Assembly (NCBI RefSeq): GCF_014836335.1
Contig: NZ_JACSRA010000017.1
Span: 29,513-93,512 of the forward strand
DNA: 64,000 nt
Reading direction: 5' to 3'
Source: Clostridium cibarium
GTDB taxonomy: Bacteria; Bacillota; Clostridia; Clostridiales; Clostridiaceae
Below are positions 37,487 to 47,047 of the stretch, piece by piece. Both the position numbers and the translations under genes were made by a program. The notes below the pieces were generated by a model. The model saw nothing but the letters and a program-made list of their open reading frames with translations, made no database searches and had not been told where the DNA came from. Positions within the stretch are counted from its first letter, which is position 1. Every line of letters begins with the position of its first letter.

Positions 37487-37696
37487 TTAGATTACTTTTT
37501 TTGATAGATTTTCAAGATCATTAATTATTACCTTAACAAATTCTAATTTTGCTCTAGCAAAATCATTATCACCTGACCAACTAAGACCTAGGCTGAGACA
37601 TTTCTCAGTTTTTTTATACTCATTTATTAACTCACTAATTTCATCCTCGATTTTTTCATCTCCATATAAAATTGTGAGAAAATATAATAACTTTGG
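37487..37696 (-). pseudogene. Remnant of an unknown gene near the right end
   Basis: A stop-free stretch of about 69 codons without any usable start codon, ending at a TAA at 37487-37489. The reading ISELINEYKKTEKCLSLGL and FARAKLEFVKVIINDLENL has the look of a helical protein C-terminus. The 5' part is missing; 45 bases beyond the open stretch the right-end repeats begin. It is probably cargo truncated by earlier rearrangement. No family recognised. Confidence 0.4.
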
Positions 37697-37741
37697 TTAA
37701 TTTATATTTATAATTCTAAAGAGTGTGACTTTTTCACTACA

Positions 37742-37808
37742 CTTTTAGACTAACTTTATTGTTATGGACACACTTTATTGTTATAGACATACTTTATTGT
37801 TTGCTACA
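37742..37808 (-). repeat. Right end of the Tn7-like element with three overlapping end-binding repeats
   Basis: Three 21-bp sites in tight tandem, 37742-37762, 37761-37781 and 37780-37800, followed by the 8-base terminus ending ACA at 37808. On the minus strand each reads ACAATAAAGTnnGTCyA, the same consensus as the left end. Crowded sites at the end proximal to glmS mirror the right end of Tn7. Confidence 0.87.
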
Positions 37809-37813
37809 ATAAT
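37809..37813. repeat. Target site duplication, right copy (ATAAT)
   Basis: ATAAT directly outside the right terminal ACA, identical to 20215-20219. It lies 20-24 bases past the glmS stop codon. Confidence 0.85.
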
Positions 37814-37832
37814 ATAAAATATTTATCTATTT

Positions 37833-39656
37833 CTATTCAACTGTTACTGACTTAGCTAAATTTCTTGGCTTATCTATATCAAAGTTCTTTTCCTTAGCTG
37901 TATAGTAAGCTAGTAATTGTAATGAAACTGCTGCTACAACTGGTGCTACCATATTTAATACTTTTGGTATTCTAACAATTTTATTAAATACTGATTCATC
38001 TATTTCATCACCTTCATAAGCAACTCCTATAGTTTCAGCTCCTCTAGCCTTAACTTCTACTATATTACTTACCATCTTTTCTCTAAGCTTAGTTTGAGTT
38101 AATAAAGCTATAACTTTTGTTCCTTCTTCTATTAATGCTATTGGGCCATGCTTAAGCTCTCCTCCAGCATATGCTTCTGAATGAATATAAGTTATTTCTT
38201 TAAGCTTTAAAGATCCTTCTAAAGCTAGAGCATAATCAACTCCTCTTCCTAAGAAGAATACATCTTGCTCCTTAGCTAAAATCTTAGCTACTTCTTCTAG
38301 TTCTTCTTTCTTAGCTAATACTTCTTCAATCTTTTCTGGAAGTAATGTTAAAGCTTCTTCTAATTCTTTTGCTGATTCATTAGTTAAGCTTCCCATTAAC
38401 TGTCCAAAATACATCCCAATTAAATTCATTACAACAACTTGAGTTGTATATGCCTTAGTTGAAGCAACTGCTATTTCAGGTCCAGCCATTGTGTATATAA
38501 CATTATCAGCTTCTCTTGATATAGTACTTCCTACTACATTAGTTATAGCTAAAGTTTTAGCTCCAATTTTCTTACAATCTCTTAAAACAGCTAATGTGTC
38601 AGCAGTTTCTCCTGATTGGCTTACAGTTATTAGCAATGTCTTGTTTGTAACTAATGGCTCTCTATATCTAAATTCCGAAGCTATATCTACTTCTACTGGA
38701 ATCTTTGCAAACTTTTCTATTGCTACTTTTCCCATAAGCCCTGCATGATATGCAGTTCCACAAGCTACTATATATACTCTATCTACTCCATCTAAATCTT
38801 CCTTTGTTAGGTTAAATCCCTCAAAAGAAACCCCATTATTTGAGATTTTACCAGTTAAAGTATCTCTTATAGCCTTTGGTTGTTCGTGTATTTCTTTCAT
38901 CATGAATGAGTCATATCCACCTTTTTCAGCAGCATCTGCGCTCCATGTTACTTTATACACTTCTTTATCTATCTTTGACCCGTCACTATTTAGAACCTCT
39001 GCTCCATCTCTAGTAACTAATACGAATTCATTATCATCTAAAAGATATACATTTCTTGTATAGCTAATTACTGCTGGAATATCTGAAGCAATAAATGTTT
39101 CACCTTCTCCAAGCCCTACTATTAATGGACTATCTTTTCTTACTGCAACTACCTTATCTGGATCATCTCCACAAATTACACCTAAAGCATAGCTTCCTTC
39201 AAGTCTTTCTGTTGCCTTTACAACTGCTTTAAAAAGATCTCCTTCATAGTAATAATGAATTAAATTTGGTACTACTTCTGTATCTGTTTGTGATTTAAAC
39301 TCATATCCCTGCTCTTTTAACCATTTTCTTAGTTCAAGATAATTTTCTATAATTCCATTATGAACTACAGTTATATTACCCTTTGAGCTTTTATGTGGAT
39401 GTGAATTTATATCTGAAGGCTCTCCGTGAGTAGCCCATCTAGTATGCCCTATCCCTACAGTTCCTTCTAGAACATTTTTATCTAAATCATCACTAAGATT
39501 AGAAAGACGTCCCTTATGCTTTACTACAGTAACTTTCCCATCATTTTCTACAGCCACACCAGCAGAGTCATACCCCCTGTATTCTAGCTTTGATAATCCA
39601 TCAATTAAGAAGTTTGTTGCTCTCTTCTTTCCAACATATCCTACTATTCCGCACAT
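37833..39656 (-). CDS. glmS: Glutamine-fructose-6-phosphate aminotransferase GlmS
   Basis: A 607-residue enzyme that makes glucosamine-6-phosphate from fructose-6-phosphate and glutamine, the first step to UDP-GlcNAc. The N-terminal nucleophile Cys must follow Met directly; MCGIVGYVG does so at 39656, with AAGGAAGG before it, so the longer frame from 39680 is rejected. Two SIS domains follow, and the end KPRNLAKSVTVE is the conserved tail whose DNA is recognised by TnsD. Its leader is a glmS ribozyme. The Tn7-like element lies 24 bases past the stop. Confidence 0.97.
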   Translation of the reverse strand: MCGIVGYVGKKRATNFLIDGLSKLEYRGYDSAGVAVENDGKVTVVKHKGRLSNLSDDLDKNVLEGTVGIGHTRWATHGEPSDINSHPHKSSKGNITVVHNGIIENYLELRKWLKEQGYEFKSQTDTEVVPNLIHYYYEGDLFKAVVKATERLEGSYALGVICGDDPDKVVAVRKDSPLIVGLGEGETFIASDIPAVISYTRNVYLLDDNEFVLVTRDGAEVLNSDGSKIDKEVYKVTWSADAAEKGGYDSFMMKEIHEQPKAIRDTLTGKISNNGVSFEGFNLTKEDLDGVDRVYIVACGTAYHAGLMGKVAIEKFAKIPVEVDIASEFRYREPLVTNKTLLITVSQSGETADTLAVLRDCKKIGAKTLAITNVVGSTISREADNVIYTMAGPEIAVASTKAYTTQVVVMNLIGMYFGQLMGSLTNESAKELEEALTLLPEKIEEVLAKKEELEEVAKILAKEQDVFFLGRGVDYALALEGSLKLKEITYIHSEAYAGGELKHGPIALIEEGTKVIALLTQTKLREKMVSNIVEVKARGAETIGVAYEGDEIDESVFNKIVRIPKVLNMVAPVVAAVSLQLLAYYTAKEKNFDIDKPRNLAKSVTVE

Positions 39657-39764
39657 ATTATTTCTACCTTCCTTTTTCATAATTATTTAATTTTTTAGTC
39701 CTCATTAAAGCTTCGTCCTAACAAAAATGACAAAGGTATGATAATCTTAGAAATCTAAAACTTT

Positions 39765-39950
39765 ATATGAAGGTTTTAACACCAGGCTGAATTTGTACTA
39801 TAGATCACTCCATAGCTTTGTCAGCCGTTTACGGTAGTGCGATACCGTGGGGCACCCGCCGAAGTATTCGATACTCCCCAACCTCGTCAACTTAAACGAA
39901 CTTCCAAATCTATGATTTGGCAATACTTACTTAAGTTCTGGCGCTTTATT
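39765..39950 (-). ncRNA. glmS ribozyme (glucosamine-6-phosphate-activated)
   Basis: The minus strand shows the conserved core AGCGCCAGAACTT, GACGAGGTTGGGGAGTATCG, TTCGGCGGGTGCCCC and GCTGACAAAGC, about 110 bases ahead of glmS. Cleavage is expected before the G at 39944. Self-cleavage on binding glucosamine-6-phosphate lowers glmS mRNA. The 3' limit is approximate. The rest of 39951-40141 is AT-rich and should contain the promoter. Confidence 0.93.
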
Positions 39951-40141
39951 CTAAAATACTTTTATTATCTTTTATAAAATCACTTCCTTCACTTTATTTC
40001 ATACCTATTGATTATTTTATCACAATTAATATTTTTGTCTATATATTATATTATTAAATTTCTTACATTTTAGTTACCATAATAGACTTAATCTATCATT
40101 TAAGATGAAGCATAATTTGCTTCATCTTAAACCTTGCAAAA

Positions 40142-41275
40142 CTAATTTATCGCCTTTTCAAAACTCTCAATTAAGTCTTCAATATCTTCAAGTCCTGCTG
40201 AAACTCGTATTAAAGTATCAGTTACTCCAAGTTTTTCTCTTTCTTCCCTAGGAATAGCTGCATGACTCATTTTAACTGGATATGATACTATAGTTTCTAC
40301 CCCTCCAAGGCTTACTGCTACTCCTACATTTTCTACATTATTCAAGAAGTGTTTTGTCTTTTCTAGGCTCTTAAATTTAAATGATAATACTGCTCCTCCA
40401 CCATAAGATTGTGCTAAATGACTCTCTCTCCCTGGATGACCTTCAAGCCCCGGATAGTATACTTTTTCTACTTCTGGTCTATCTTGAAGCCATTTAGCTA
40501 GAATCTCTGCATTTTTTTGACATTCAAGTACTCTAACCTTTAATGTTTTAAGCCCTCTAATAAGAAGCCAACAATCTTGTGGCCCTAAAACAGCTCCAAA
40601 TGTATTTTGAATTTGTCTAATTTCACTACTTAATTCTTTATTTTTAGTTACAACTAATCCTGATATTACATCACTATGTCCCCCTATAAACTTAGTTGCA
40701 CTATGAACCACAATATCTGCTCCAAGTTCTATAGGTCTCTGCAATAAGGGAGACATAAAAGTATTATCAACAATTACTATAATATCCTTTGCTTTAGCTA
40801 CCTTTACTGCATCTTTTATATCTGTTATCTTTAATAACGGATTTGATGGTGTTTCTAAATATAATCCCTTTGTATTTTCTTTTATTGCATCTCTTATTTC
40901 TTCTAAATTACTTGCATCTACAAAAGTATGCTGTATATTAAATCTAGAAAATAACTTTGTTACAGCTCTATAAGTCCCACCATAAACATCTCCACATATT
41001 ACAATATGATCTCCAGCGGAAAATATGCTTAATACTGAGCATATTGCTGCCATTCCTGAAGCAAAAGCAAATCCTCCATCTCCACCTTCAAGTTCCGCAA
41101 TTAAATTTTCCAGAACATCCCTAGTCGGATTCCCTGATCTTGAATAATCATATTTTCCAAAGTTATCTATATCAAATTGATGAAATGTTGATGCTTGATA
41201 TATCGGTGTACTTAAAGCTCCTGTATTTTTATCTATACTTCCTTCTGAATGAATTAATTTTGTCCCTATCCTCAT
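40142..41275 (-). CDS. metC: Cystathionine beta-lyase-type PLP enzyme (MetC-like)
   Basis: A 377-residue Cys/Met-metabolism PLP enzyme. The cofactor lysine is in SATKFIGGHSDV (near residue 193), with YSRSGNPTRDVLE at 45-57 and SLGGVETIVSYP near 320. This family includes cystathionine beta- and gamma-lyases; exact reaction cannot be read from sequence. It follows a related gene by two bases in an operon under a SAM-I riboswitch, so a role in methionine synthesis by transsulfuration fits best. Confidence 0.82.
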   Translation of the reverse strand: MRIGTKLIHSEGSIDKNTGALSTPIYQASTFHQFDIDNFGKYDYSRSGNPTRDVLENLIAELEGGDGGFAFASGMAAICSVLSIFSAGDHIVICGDVYGGTYRAVTKLFSRFNIQHTFVDASNLEEIRDAIKENTKGLYLETPSNPLLKITDIKDAVKVAKAKDIIVIVDNTFMSPLLQRPIELGADIVVHSATKFIGGHSDVISGLVVTKNKELSSEIRQIQNTFGAVLGPQDCWLLIRGLKTLKVRVLECQKNAEILAKWLQDRPEVEKVYYPGLEGHPGRESHLAQSYGGGAVLSFKFKSLEKTKHFLNNVENVGVAVSLGGVETIVSYPVKMSHAAIPREEREKLGVTDTLIRVSAGLEDIEDLIESFEKAIN

Positions 41276-41277
41276 TT

Positions 41278-42423
41278 CTATTCCCCCTTTATTGCTTGTT
41301 TTAAATCATCTAATATATCTTTAATATTTTCAATACCAACAGATAATCTCAGTAAATATTCATCTACCCCAAGTCTTTTTCTAAGATCATCTGGTATTTC
41401 ACTATGGGTTTGAGTAAATGGATACGTTATAAGTGTGTCTACCCCCCCTAAGCTTTCTGCAAAAGATACAACCTTAACTCTTTTTAATATTTTTTCTACA
41501 AGTTTTTTATCTTTAACTCTAAAGGATAAAGTTGTACCAAATCCTGTACTTTGAGATTTATTCACTTCATATCCCTCATGTTCTTCCAATCCTGTATAAT
41601 ATACATCCGAAACTTCATCTTGTTCTTTTAACCAGTTAGCAATAACTATAGCGCTTTCTTCTGACTTCTCTAAACGTATGTGCAGCGTCTTTATTCCTCT
41701 TAAAACTAACCAAGCTTCAAAAGGCCCTATTGTTGCTCCTGTAGACATATTAATATATCTTAATCTTTCAATAAATCTATCATCCTTTGCAACTATTAAT
41801 CCAGCTAAAACATCATTGTGTCCTCCCAAATATTTCGTTCCACTATGAATAACTAAATCAGCTCCAAGATCTAATGGTTTTTGATAATAAGGAGTAAGAA
41901 AAGTATTATCAACGATAAATATCAAGTCCTTCTCCTTAGCTATCCTTCCAATGCCTCTTATGTCTGTAACTCTTAGCGATGGATTAGATGGAGTTTCTAT
42001 AAATATCCCTTTAGTATTTTCCTTAATAGCATCTTTCACTGCTAAAAAATCTCTAGTATCTACAAACGTTGATTCTATACCAAGCTCCTTGTAAATACTT
42101 CCAAAAAGTCTAAATGTACCTCCATATAGATCTTCTGAAATAACTAAATGATCCCCAGCTTTAAAAAGATGCACAATACAGTTTATAGCTGCTAAACCTG
42201 TTGCAAACGCCAACCCATACCTTCCATTTTCTAATAAAGCTACAGTCTTTTCTAATTCTTCTACAGTTGGATTTTGAAGTCTTGAATAATCATATCCTGT
42301 ACTTTCATTTAATGCAGGATGCTTGAAGGTTGCACTTTGATAAATAGGAAAACTTATTGCCCCAGTATGCCTATCCCCTCCTGATGCACCTCTTACTACT
42401 GTTGTTTCAAAATTCAAATTCAT
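41278..42423 (-). CDS. metI: Cystathionine gamma-synthase-type PLP enzyme (MetI/MetB-like)
   Basis: A 381-residue PLP enzyme of the same family as the next gene. PLP lysine in HSGTKYLGGHNDV (near 197), YSRLQNPTVEELE near 45, SLGGVDTLITYP near 325. In B. subtilis a pair in this order (metI-metC) makes and splits cystathionine for methionine. It is the first gene after the SAM-I riboswitch terminator. Ribosome site AAAGGGGGC. Confidence 0.82.
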   Translation of the reverse strand: MNLNFETTVVRGASGGDRHTGAISFPIYQSATFKHPALNESTGYDYSRLQNPTVEELEKTVALLENGRYGLAFATGLAAINCIVHLFKAGDHLVISEDLYGGTFRLFGSIYKELGIESTFVDTRDFLAVKDAIKENTKGIFIETPSNPSLRVTDIRGIGRIAKEKDLIFIVDNTFLTPYYQKPLDLGADLVIHSGTKYLGGHNDVLAGLIVAKDDRFIERLRYINMSTGATIGPFEAWLVLRGIKTLHIRLEKSEESAIVIANWLKEQDEVSDVYYTGLEEHEGYEVNKSQSTGFGTTLSFRVKDKKLVEKILKRVKVVSFAESLGGVDTLITYPFTQTHSEIPDDLRKRLGVDEYLLRLSVGIENIKDILDDLKQAIKGE

Positions 42424-42446
42424 AATTAGCCCCCTTTCAAAATAAA

Positions 42447-42621
42447 AAAAGCCGCTTCTTTATATAAGAAGCGACTATTGTTAGTCAAATATATAGTCAT
42501 AATGAGACTACTAATTCCTCTTATCTGTCAGGATAAACCTGCAGGATTTAGCACCACGTAATAAATAATTACAGGTTGCTGGGCTTCAAAGGGCCAGTCC
42601 CTCCACCACTCTTAATAAGAT
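42447..42621 (-). ncRNA. SAM-I riboswitch (S-box) with terminator
   Basis: The minus strand carries the S-box core: CTTATTAAGAG, GGTGGAGGGACTGGCCC, TTGAAGCCCAGCAACC, GGTGCTAAATCCTGCAG and GACAGATAAGAGG. It is followed by a terminator GTCGCTTCTT / AAGAAGCGGC (42451-42475) with a run of T. SAM binding should terminate transcription of the two downstream PLP-enzyme genes. Confidence 0.95.
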
Positions 42622-42646
42622 AAACTTATTTATTTAATTACATATA

Positions 42647-42674
42647 ATTATACATCTTTCCTAATCAATGTCAA
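42647..42674 (-). promoter_or_regulatory. Promoter of the SAM-riboswitch operon
   Basis: Consensus TTGACA, 16-base spacer, consensus TATAAT on the minus strand. The -35 box lies inside the last codons of the GIY-YIG gene that ends at 42661. Start of transcription falls near 42640, just before the S-box. Confidence 0.85.
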
Positions 42675-42924
42675 CATGTTCTTTGAAATTTTTAATCAAA
42701 TTATCCTTTTCTTCTCTTCTAAGCTTTTTAATAGCATATTCTCGCTTCATCGCATCTACTTTATCCTCAAAAGTTTCAAAATAAACAATCTTTAGAGGGC
42801 CTCTACCCCTAGTGTATTTGGCCCCTTTAGAATTACAATGATCTTTGAATCTTTTTTCTAAATTATTTGTCCATCCAGTATAAAGAGATCCATCTCCACA
42901 TAACAAAATATAAACATAATTCAT
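42661..42924 (-). CDS. GIY-YIG nuclease family protein
   Basis: An 87-residue single-domain protein of the UPF0213 group. MNYVYILLCGDGSLYTGWTNNLEKR carries the GIY-YIG-type core (YVY and YTG), followed by the conserved Arg and KREYAIKKL helix. The group is widespread and its job is unclear, though DNA repair roles are suspected. It starts 15 bases after the ABC transporter gene and is likely read with it. Confidence 0.85.
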   Translation of the reverse strand: MNYVYILLCGDGSLYTGWTNNLEKRFKDHCNSKGAKYTRGRGPLKIVYFETFEDKVDAMKREYAIKKLRREEKDNLIKNFKEHVDID

Positions 42925-42938
42925 ACCACTAATATATA

Positions 42939-44801
42939 TTAAGCTATCTCTGAATTTTCAAATTGAGAATTATAAAGATCACAATAGAATCCACCAGCAG
43001 ATAATAACTCCTCATGATTTCCTTGCTCTATTATATCTCCATCTTTCATAACAAGAATTAAATCAGCATCACGGATGGTTGATAATCTATGAGCAATTAC
43101 GAAGCTTGTTCTTCCTTCCATAAGATTATCCATAGCTTTTTGTATCAATACTTCTGTTCTTGTATCTACTGAACTTGTTGCTTCATCTAATATTAATATC
43201 TTAGGATCTGCAAGTATTGCACGAGCTATAGTTAATAATTGTTTTTGTCCTTGAGATACATTACTAGCTTCTTCATTTAATTCCATATCATATCCATCAG
43301 GTAATGTTTTAACAAAGTGATGAACATGAGCTGCTTTAGCTGCTTTTATAACTTCTTCATCTGTTGCATTTAACTTACCATATCTTATATTCTCTCTAAT
43401 ACTTCCATTGAATAACCATGTGTCTTGAAGCACCATCCCAAAAAGCTCTCTTAATTCACCACGATTAAAGTTCATTATACTATTGCCATCTATTAATATA
43501 TCCCCACTATTTATATCATAGAATCTCATTAAAAGCTTAACTATTGTAGTCTTACCTGCACCTGTAGGCCCAACTATCGCAACCTTTTGCCCTGGCTTAA
43601 TATTAGCAGTAAAGTCATTTATTATTGTCTTATCTGGATTATATCCAAAGTGAACATCTTTAAAGTCAACTCTACCTTCAAGGCCGTTTGGAGATACTGG
43701 ATTTGGAACAGTTTGTTCTTCTTCCTCTTCAGCTATAAATTCAAATACTCTTTCAGCTGCAGCTGCTGTTGATTGCATTAAGTTAGCAATTTGTGCTACT
43801 TGCGCTATAGGTTGAGTAAAGCTCCTTACATATTGAACAAATGATAATATATCTCCAACTTCAATTGCTTTTTGAATAGCAAGCCATCCACCTAGTATTG
43901 ATATCATTACATATCCAATATTACCCACAAAAGTCATTATAGGCATCATCATACCTGATAAGAATTGTGACTTCCAAGCTGAATCATATAATGTGTTATT
44001 ATATTTATCAAATTCTTTTACAGCTTCTTCTTCACCATTAAATGCTTTTACTATATTATGTCCACCGTATACTTCCTCAACCTGACCATTTACATGTCCT
44101 AAATATTCTTGTTGAGATTTAAAGTACTTTTGTGATTTCTTAACAACTGCGCCTATTAACCCCATCGAAATAGGTAGTATTAATAAAGCCGCAATAGTCA
44201 TAGGTATACTTATTGATAACATCATTGCTAATACTCCAATAATCATAGCAACAGATGTAATCATTTGAGTCATACTTTGATTTAAATTTTGACTCACTGT
44301 ATCTATATCATTTGTAACTCTTGATAAAACTTCTCCATGAGTTCTTGTATCAAAATATTTAAGTGGCATTCTATTTATCTTTTCAGCAAGTTCTTTTCTT
44401 AGGTTATATGAAACTTTTTGAGTTACTCCACTCATAATAAATCCTTGTACAAAAGCTAATAATGCACTAACTACATATAATCCTAATAAGGTTAATAATA
44501 TTCCTGCTATCTTATCAAAATCAATACCGGCTCCCTCAGCACCAGTTGTCTTTGATACTAGACCATTAAATATTTCTGTTGTTGCCTTTCCTAATATCTT
44601 TGGTCCAACTATTGTAAATACGGTACTACCGATTGCAAATATTACAACTATTATTATAGATAATGTATATGGCTTAAGATAAGTCATAAGACTTTTCATA
44701 GTTTCTTTGAAGTTTTTGGCCTTTTCTACATTTCCTCCCATTGGGCCTCTACCCATACCCATTGGACCTCTACTCTTATTATTCTTTTCACTATTACTCA
44801 T
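42939..44801 (-). CDS. Multidrug-type ABC exporter, half-transporter B
   Basis: A 620-residue half-transporter: six membrane helices (about 45-340) and an ATPase with Walker A GPTGAGKTT, signature NVSQGQKQL and Walker B ILILDEATSSVD. The signature's VSQGQ differs from canonical LSGGQ. It pairs with the upstream gene, whose stop overlaps its start by eight bases. This makes a heterodimeric exporter of the BmrCD/LmrCD kind. The MarR gene upstream is the likely regulator. An N-terminal GPMGMGRGPMGG stretch is low-complexity. Confidence 0.9.
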   Translation of the reverse strand: MSNSEKNNKSRGPMGMGRGPMGGNVEKAKNFKETMKSLMTYLKPYTLSIIIVVIFAIGSTVFTIVGPKILGKATTEIFNGLVSKTTGAEGAGIDFDKIAGILLTLLGLYVVSALLAFVQGFIMSGVTQKVSYNLRKELAEKINRMPLKYFDTRTHGEVLSRVTNDIDTVSQNLNQSMTQMITSVAMIIGVLAMMLSISIPMTIAALLILPISMGLIGAVVKKSQKYFKSQQEYLGHVNGQVEEVYGGHNIVKAFNGEEEAVKEFDKYNNTLYDSAWKSQFLSGMMMPIMTFVGNIGYVMISILGGWLAIQKAIEVGDILSFVQYVRSFTQPIAQVAQIANLMQSTAAAAERVFEFIAEEEEEQTVPNPVSPNGLEGRVDFKDVHFGYNPDKTIINDFTANIKPGQKVAIVGPTGAGKTTIVKLLMRFYDINSGDILIDGNSIMNFNRGELRELFGMVLQDTWLFNGSIRENIRYGKLNATDEEVIKAAKAAHVHHFVKTLPDGYDMELNEEASNVSQGQKQLLTIARAILADPKILILDEATSSVDTRTEVLIQKAMDNLMEGRTSFVIAHRLSTIRDADLILVMKDGDIIEQGNHEELLSAGGFYCDLYNSQFENSEIA

Positions 44802-47025
44802 TTCCTAGCTCCTCCTTTGAAAGCTGTGATAAAGCTATTTGCTTATATACTTCACAATTATTTAGAAGCTCTTTGTGATTCCCTATCCCAACTACTTTAC
44901 CTTCATCTAAAACTATAATCTGTTCTGCATTTAAAATTGTACTTATTCTTTGTGCTACTATGAACACTGTACTATTGGAAGTTTCGTTCTTCAACGCTTT
45001 TCTTAAAGTTGCATCAGTTTTAAAATCAAGTGCCGAGAAACTATCATCAAATATATATATTTGTGGATCTTTTGCTATAGCTCTTGCTATTGATAATCTT
45101 TGTTTTTGTCCTCCAGATACATTTGTTCCTCCTTGAGAAATTTCCGTCTTAAATTTCTCTGGTTTTGAAGAAATAAATTCAGTGGCTTGTGCTATCTCAG
45201 CTGCCTTTTCAACCTCATCTTCAGTTGCATCCTTCTTACCATATTTTAAGTTTGACTCTATTGTTCCAGAGAATAAAACTCCCTTTTGCGGAACATATCC
45301 TATCTTTTCTCTTAAATCATGTTGAGATACATCTTTAACATTAATTCCATCTATTAATATCTCACCACTAGTAGCATCATAAAATCTAGGTATTAAATTA
45401 ATAAGTGTTGATTTCCCGCTACCAGTACTACCTATAATTGCTGTAGTCTCTCCTGGTTTTGCTACAAATGATATATTCTCTATTACATCTTCATCTGCAT
45501 TTGGATACCTAAAACTTACATCTTTGAATTGAACTATTCCTTTTTTACTAGAATCAAATGTTTTCTTTTCTTTAGGATCAGTTACAGTTAATTCAGTTTG
45601 TAATACCTCCTCAATACGCCCTGCTGATACTGATGCTCTTGGAAGCATTATTGATACCATAGATATCATCAAGAATGCCATTATAATTTGCATAGTATAA
45701 GTTATAAATGCCATCATATCTCCAACTTGCATAGTTCCATCATTAACACTATGTGAGCCACTCCACACAATTAGCACTGTAATTGCATTCATTATAAGCA
45801 TCATAAGTGGCATCATAAGTGACATTGTTCTTGTTACAAAAAGATTTGTTCTAGTTAAGTTTTTATTAGCTTCATCAAATCTCTTTTCTTCATGCTTCTC
45901 TGTATTGAAAGCTCTAATTACTAATATACCTGTTAAAATTTCACGAGTAACTAAGTTTAACTTATCTACAAGTTTTTGTACCGACTTAAATTTAGGCATT
46001 ACAATTGCAAATAGTAACAATATTACAGCTAAAAGAACTAACACAGCTACACCTATAATCCAAGCCATTGATGTATTTGTATTTAGCACCTTTATTACCC
46101 CACCAAGTCCAAGTATTGGAGCATAGAATACTATTCTAAGGATCATTACCATTAGTAATTGAATTTGTTGAATATCATTTGTGCTACGTGTTATCAATGA
46201 AGCAGTTGAAAACTTATCTAATTCAGTATTAGAGAAAGACACTACTTTCTTAAACACCTTACTTCTAAGATCTCTACCAAGCTTTGCTGCTACTTTAGCT
46301 CCTAAAAATCCAACTGCAACTGTTGCAATCATGCTTACAAGTGCTATTCCAAGCATCTGTGCTCCTGCAATTATTATATATTTCTTTTGAAGCCCATCTG
46401 TATCTATTCCTAGATCATCATAAAGATCTCTTACATAAGCTACAGCCCCTTGAGTTATTATTGTATCTGGCATTTCTTCAAATTTGCTATTAATATCATC
46501 TCTAACTTTACTTAATTGTTCCTCTGGTAGCATTGAGAAAAGCTTTAATACATCTCCATTAGCTGCCTTTACCATTTGTGGTGGAAAATTAGCTATCATT
46601 TGCTCCTTCATTGAAGCTGTTTCATCACTATTTTTAGTTAATACAGAAACTACTAACATTGGTTTACTAAATATATTATTTAGCTCATCTATAGTAGTTT
46701 GATCCTTTGTATTTAACTCATATACTGGTTCATCGCCACTTATACTCTTTTTTGTAGCTTGTGATGCATTGTCCAAATAAGTATAGTTCTCTAAAATCTT
46801 ATCCTTATCATCTTTATTCATAAATAAGAACAAATTATCTAAATCACTCTTACTTATTTCTTCTGGTACAGCATTTTCAATACCATGTTGTTGTATTCCC
46901 ACATTTACTATATTAGATGTATAGTCTGGTAATGCAAGATCACATACAGCTTGTAAAACTAATAATGCTATTATTGCTATAACTGATACTGCCGACTTTT
47001 TCATGTACTTAATCATTTTCAACAT
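44794..47025 (-). CDS. Multidrug-type ABC exporter, half-transporter A with long external loop
   Basis: A 743-residue half-transporter. Between the first two membrane helices (about 12-30 and 215-240) there is a ~180-residue extracytoplasmic insert, which explains the extra length. The ATPase has Walker A GSTGSGKST, signature NVSGGQKQR and Walker B IYIFDDSFSALD; Asp replaces the catalytic Glu after Walker B, so this is the degenerate site of a heterodimer. It lies between marR and half-transporter B in one operon. Confidence 0.9.
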   Translation of the reverse strand: MLKMIKYMKKSAVSVIAIIALLVLQAVCDLALPDYTSNIVNVGIQQHGIENAVPEEISKSDLDNLFLFMNKDDKDKILENYTYLDNASQATKKSISGDEPVYELNTKDQTTIDELNNIFSKPMLVVSVLTKNSDETASMKEQMIANFPPQMVKAANGDVLKLFSMLPEEQLSKVRDDINSKFEEMPDTIITQGAVAYVRDLYDDLGIDTDGLQKKYIIIAGAQMLGIALVSMIATVAVGFLGAKVAAKLGRDLRSKVFKKVVSFSNTELDKFSTASLITRSTNDIQQIQLLMVMILRIVFYAPILGLGGVIKVLNTNTSMAWIIGVAVLVLLAVILLLFAIVMPKFKSVQKLVDKLNLVTREILTGILVIRAFNTEKHEEKRFDEANKNLTRTNLFVTRTMSLMMPLMMLIMNAITVLIVWSGSHSVNDGTMQVGDMMAFITYTMQIIMAFLMISMVSIMLPRASVSAGRIEEVLQTELTVTDPKEKKTFDSSKKGIVQFKDVSFRYPNADEDVIENISFVAKPGETTAIIGSTGSGKSTLINLIPRFYDATSGEILIDGINVKDVSQHDLREKIGYVPQKGVLFSGTIESNLKYGKKDATEDEVEKAAEIAQATEFISSKPEKFKTEISQGGTNVSGGQKQRLSIARAIAKDPQIYIFDDSFSALDFKTDATLRKALKNETSNSTVFIVAQRISTILNAEQIIVLDEGKVVGIGNHKELLNNCEVYKQIALSQLSKEELGNE

Positions 47026-47047
47026 ATATTTTTACATCCCCCTTCTC

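Larger units (their letters stand above)
20220..37808. mobile_element. Complete Tn7-like transposon inserted downstream of glmS (17,589 bp)
   Basis: Both ends are defined: TGT at 20220 and ACA at 37808, matching 21-bp end repeats in inverted orientation, and ATAAT on both sides. The insertion is 24 bp past the glmS stop with the tnsA-proximal end toward glmS, as in attTn7. Contents from the right: pseudogene remnant, a structured repeat, retron, Thoeris-like pair, tnsA, tnsB, tnsC, two tniQ genes, YobI-type NTPase, left end. All genes are on the minus strand. Confidence 0.93.
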
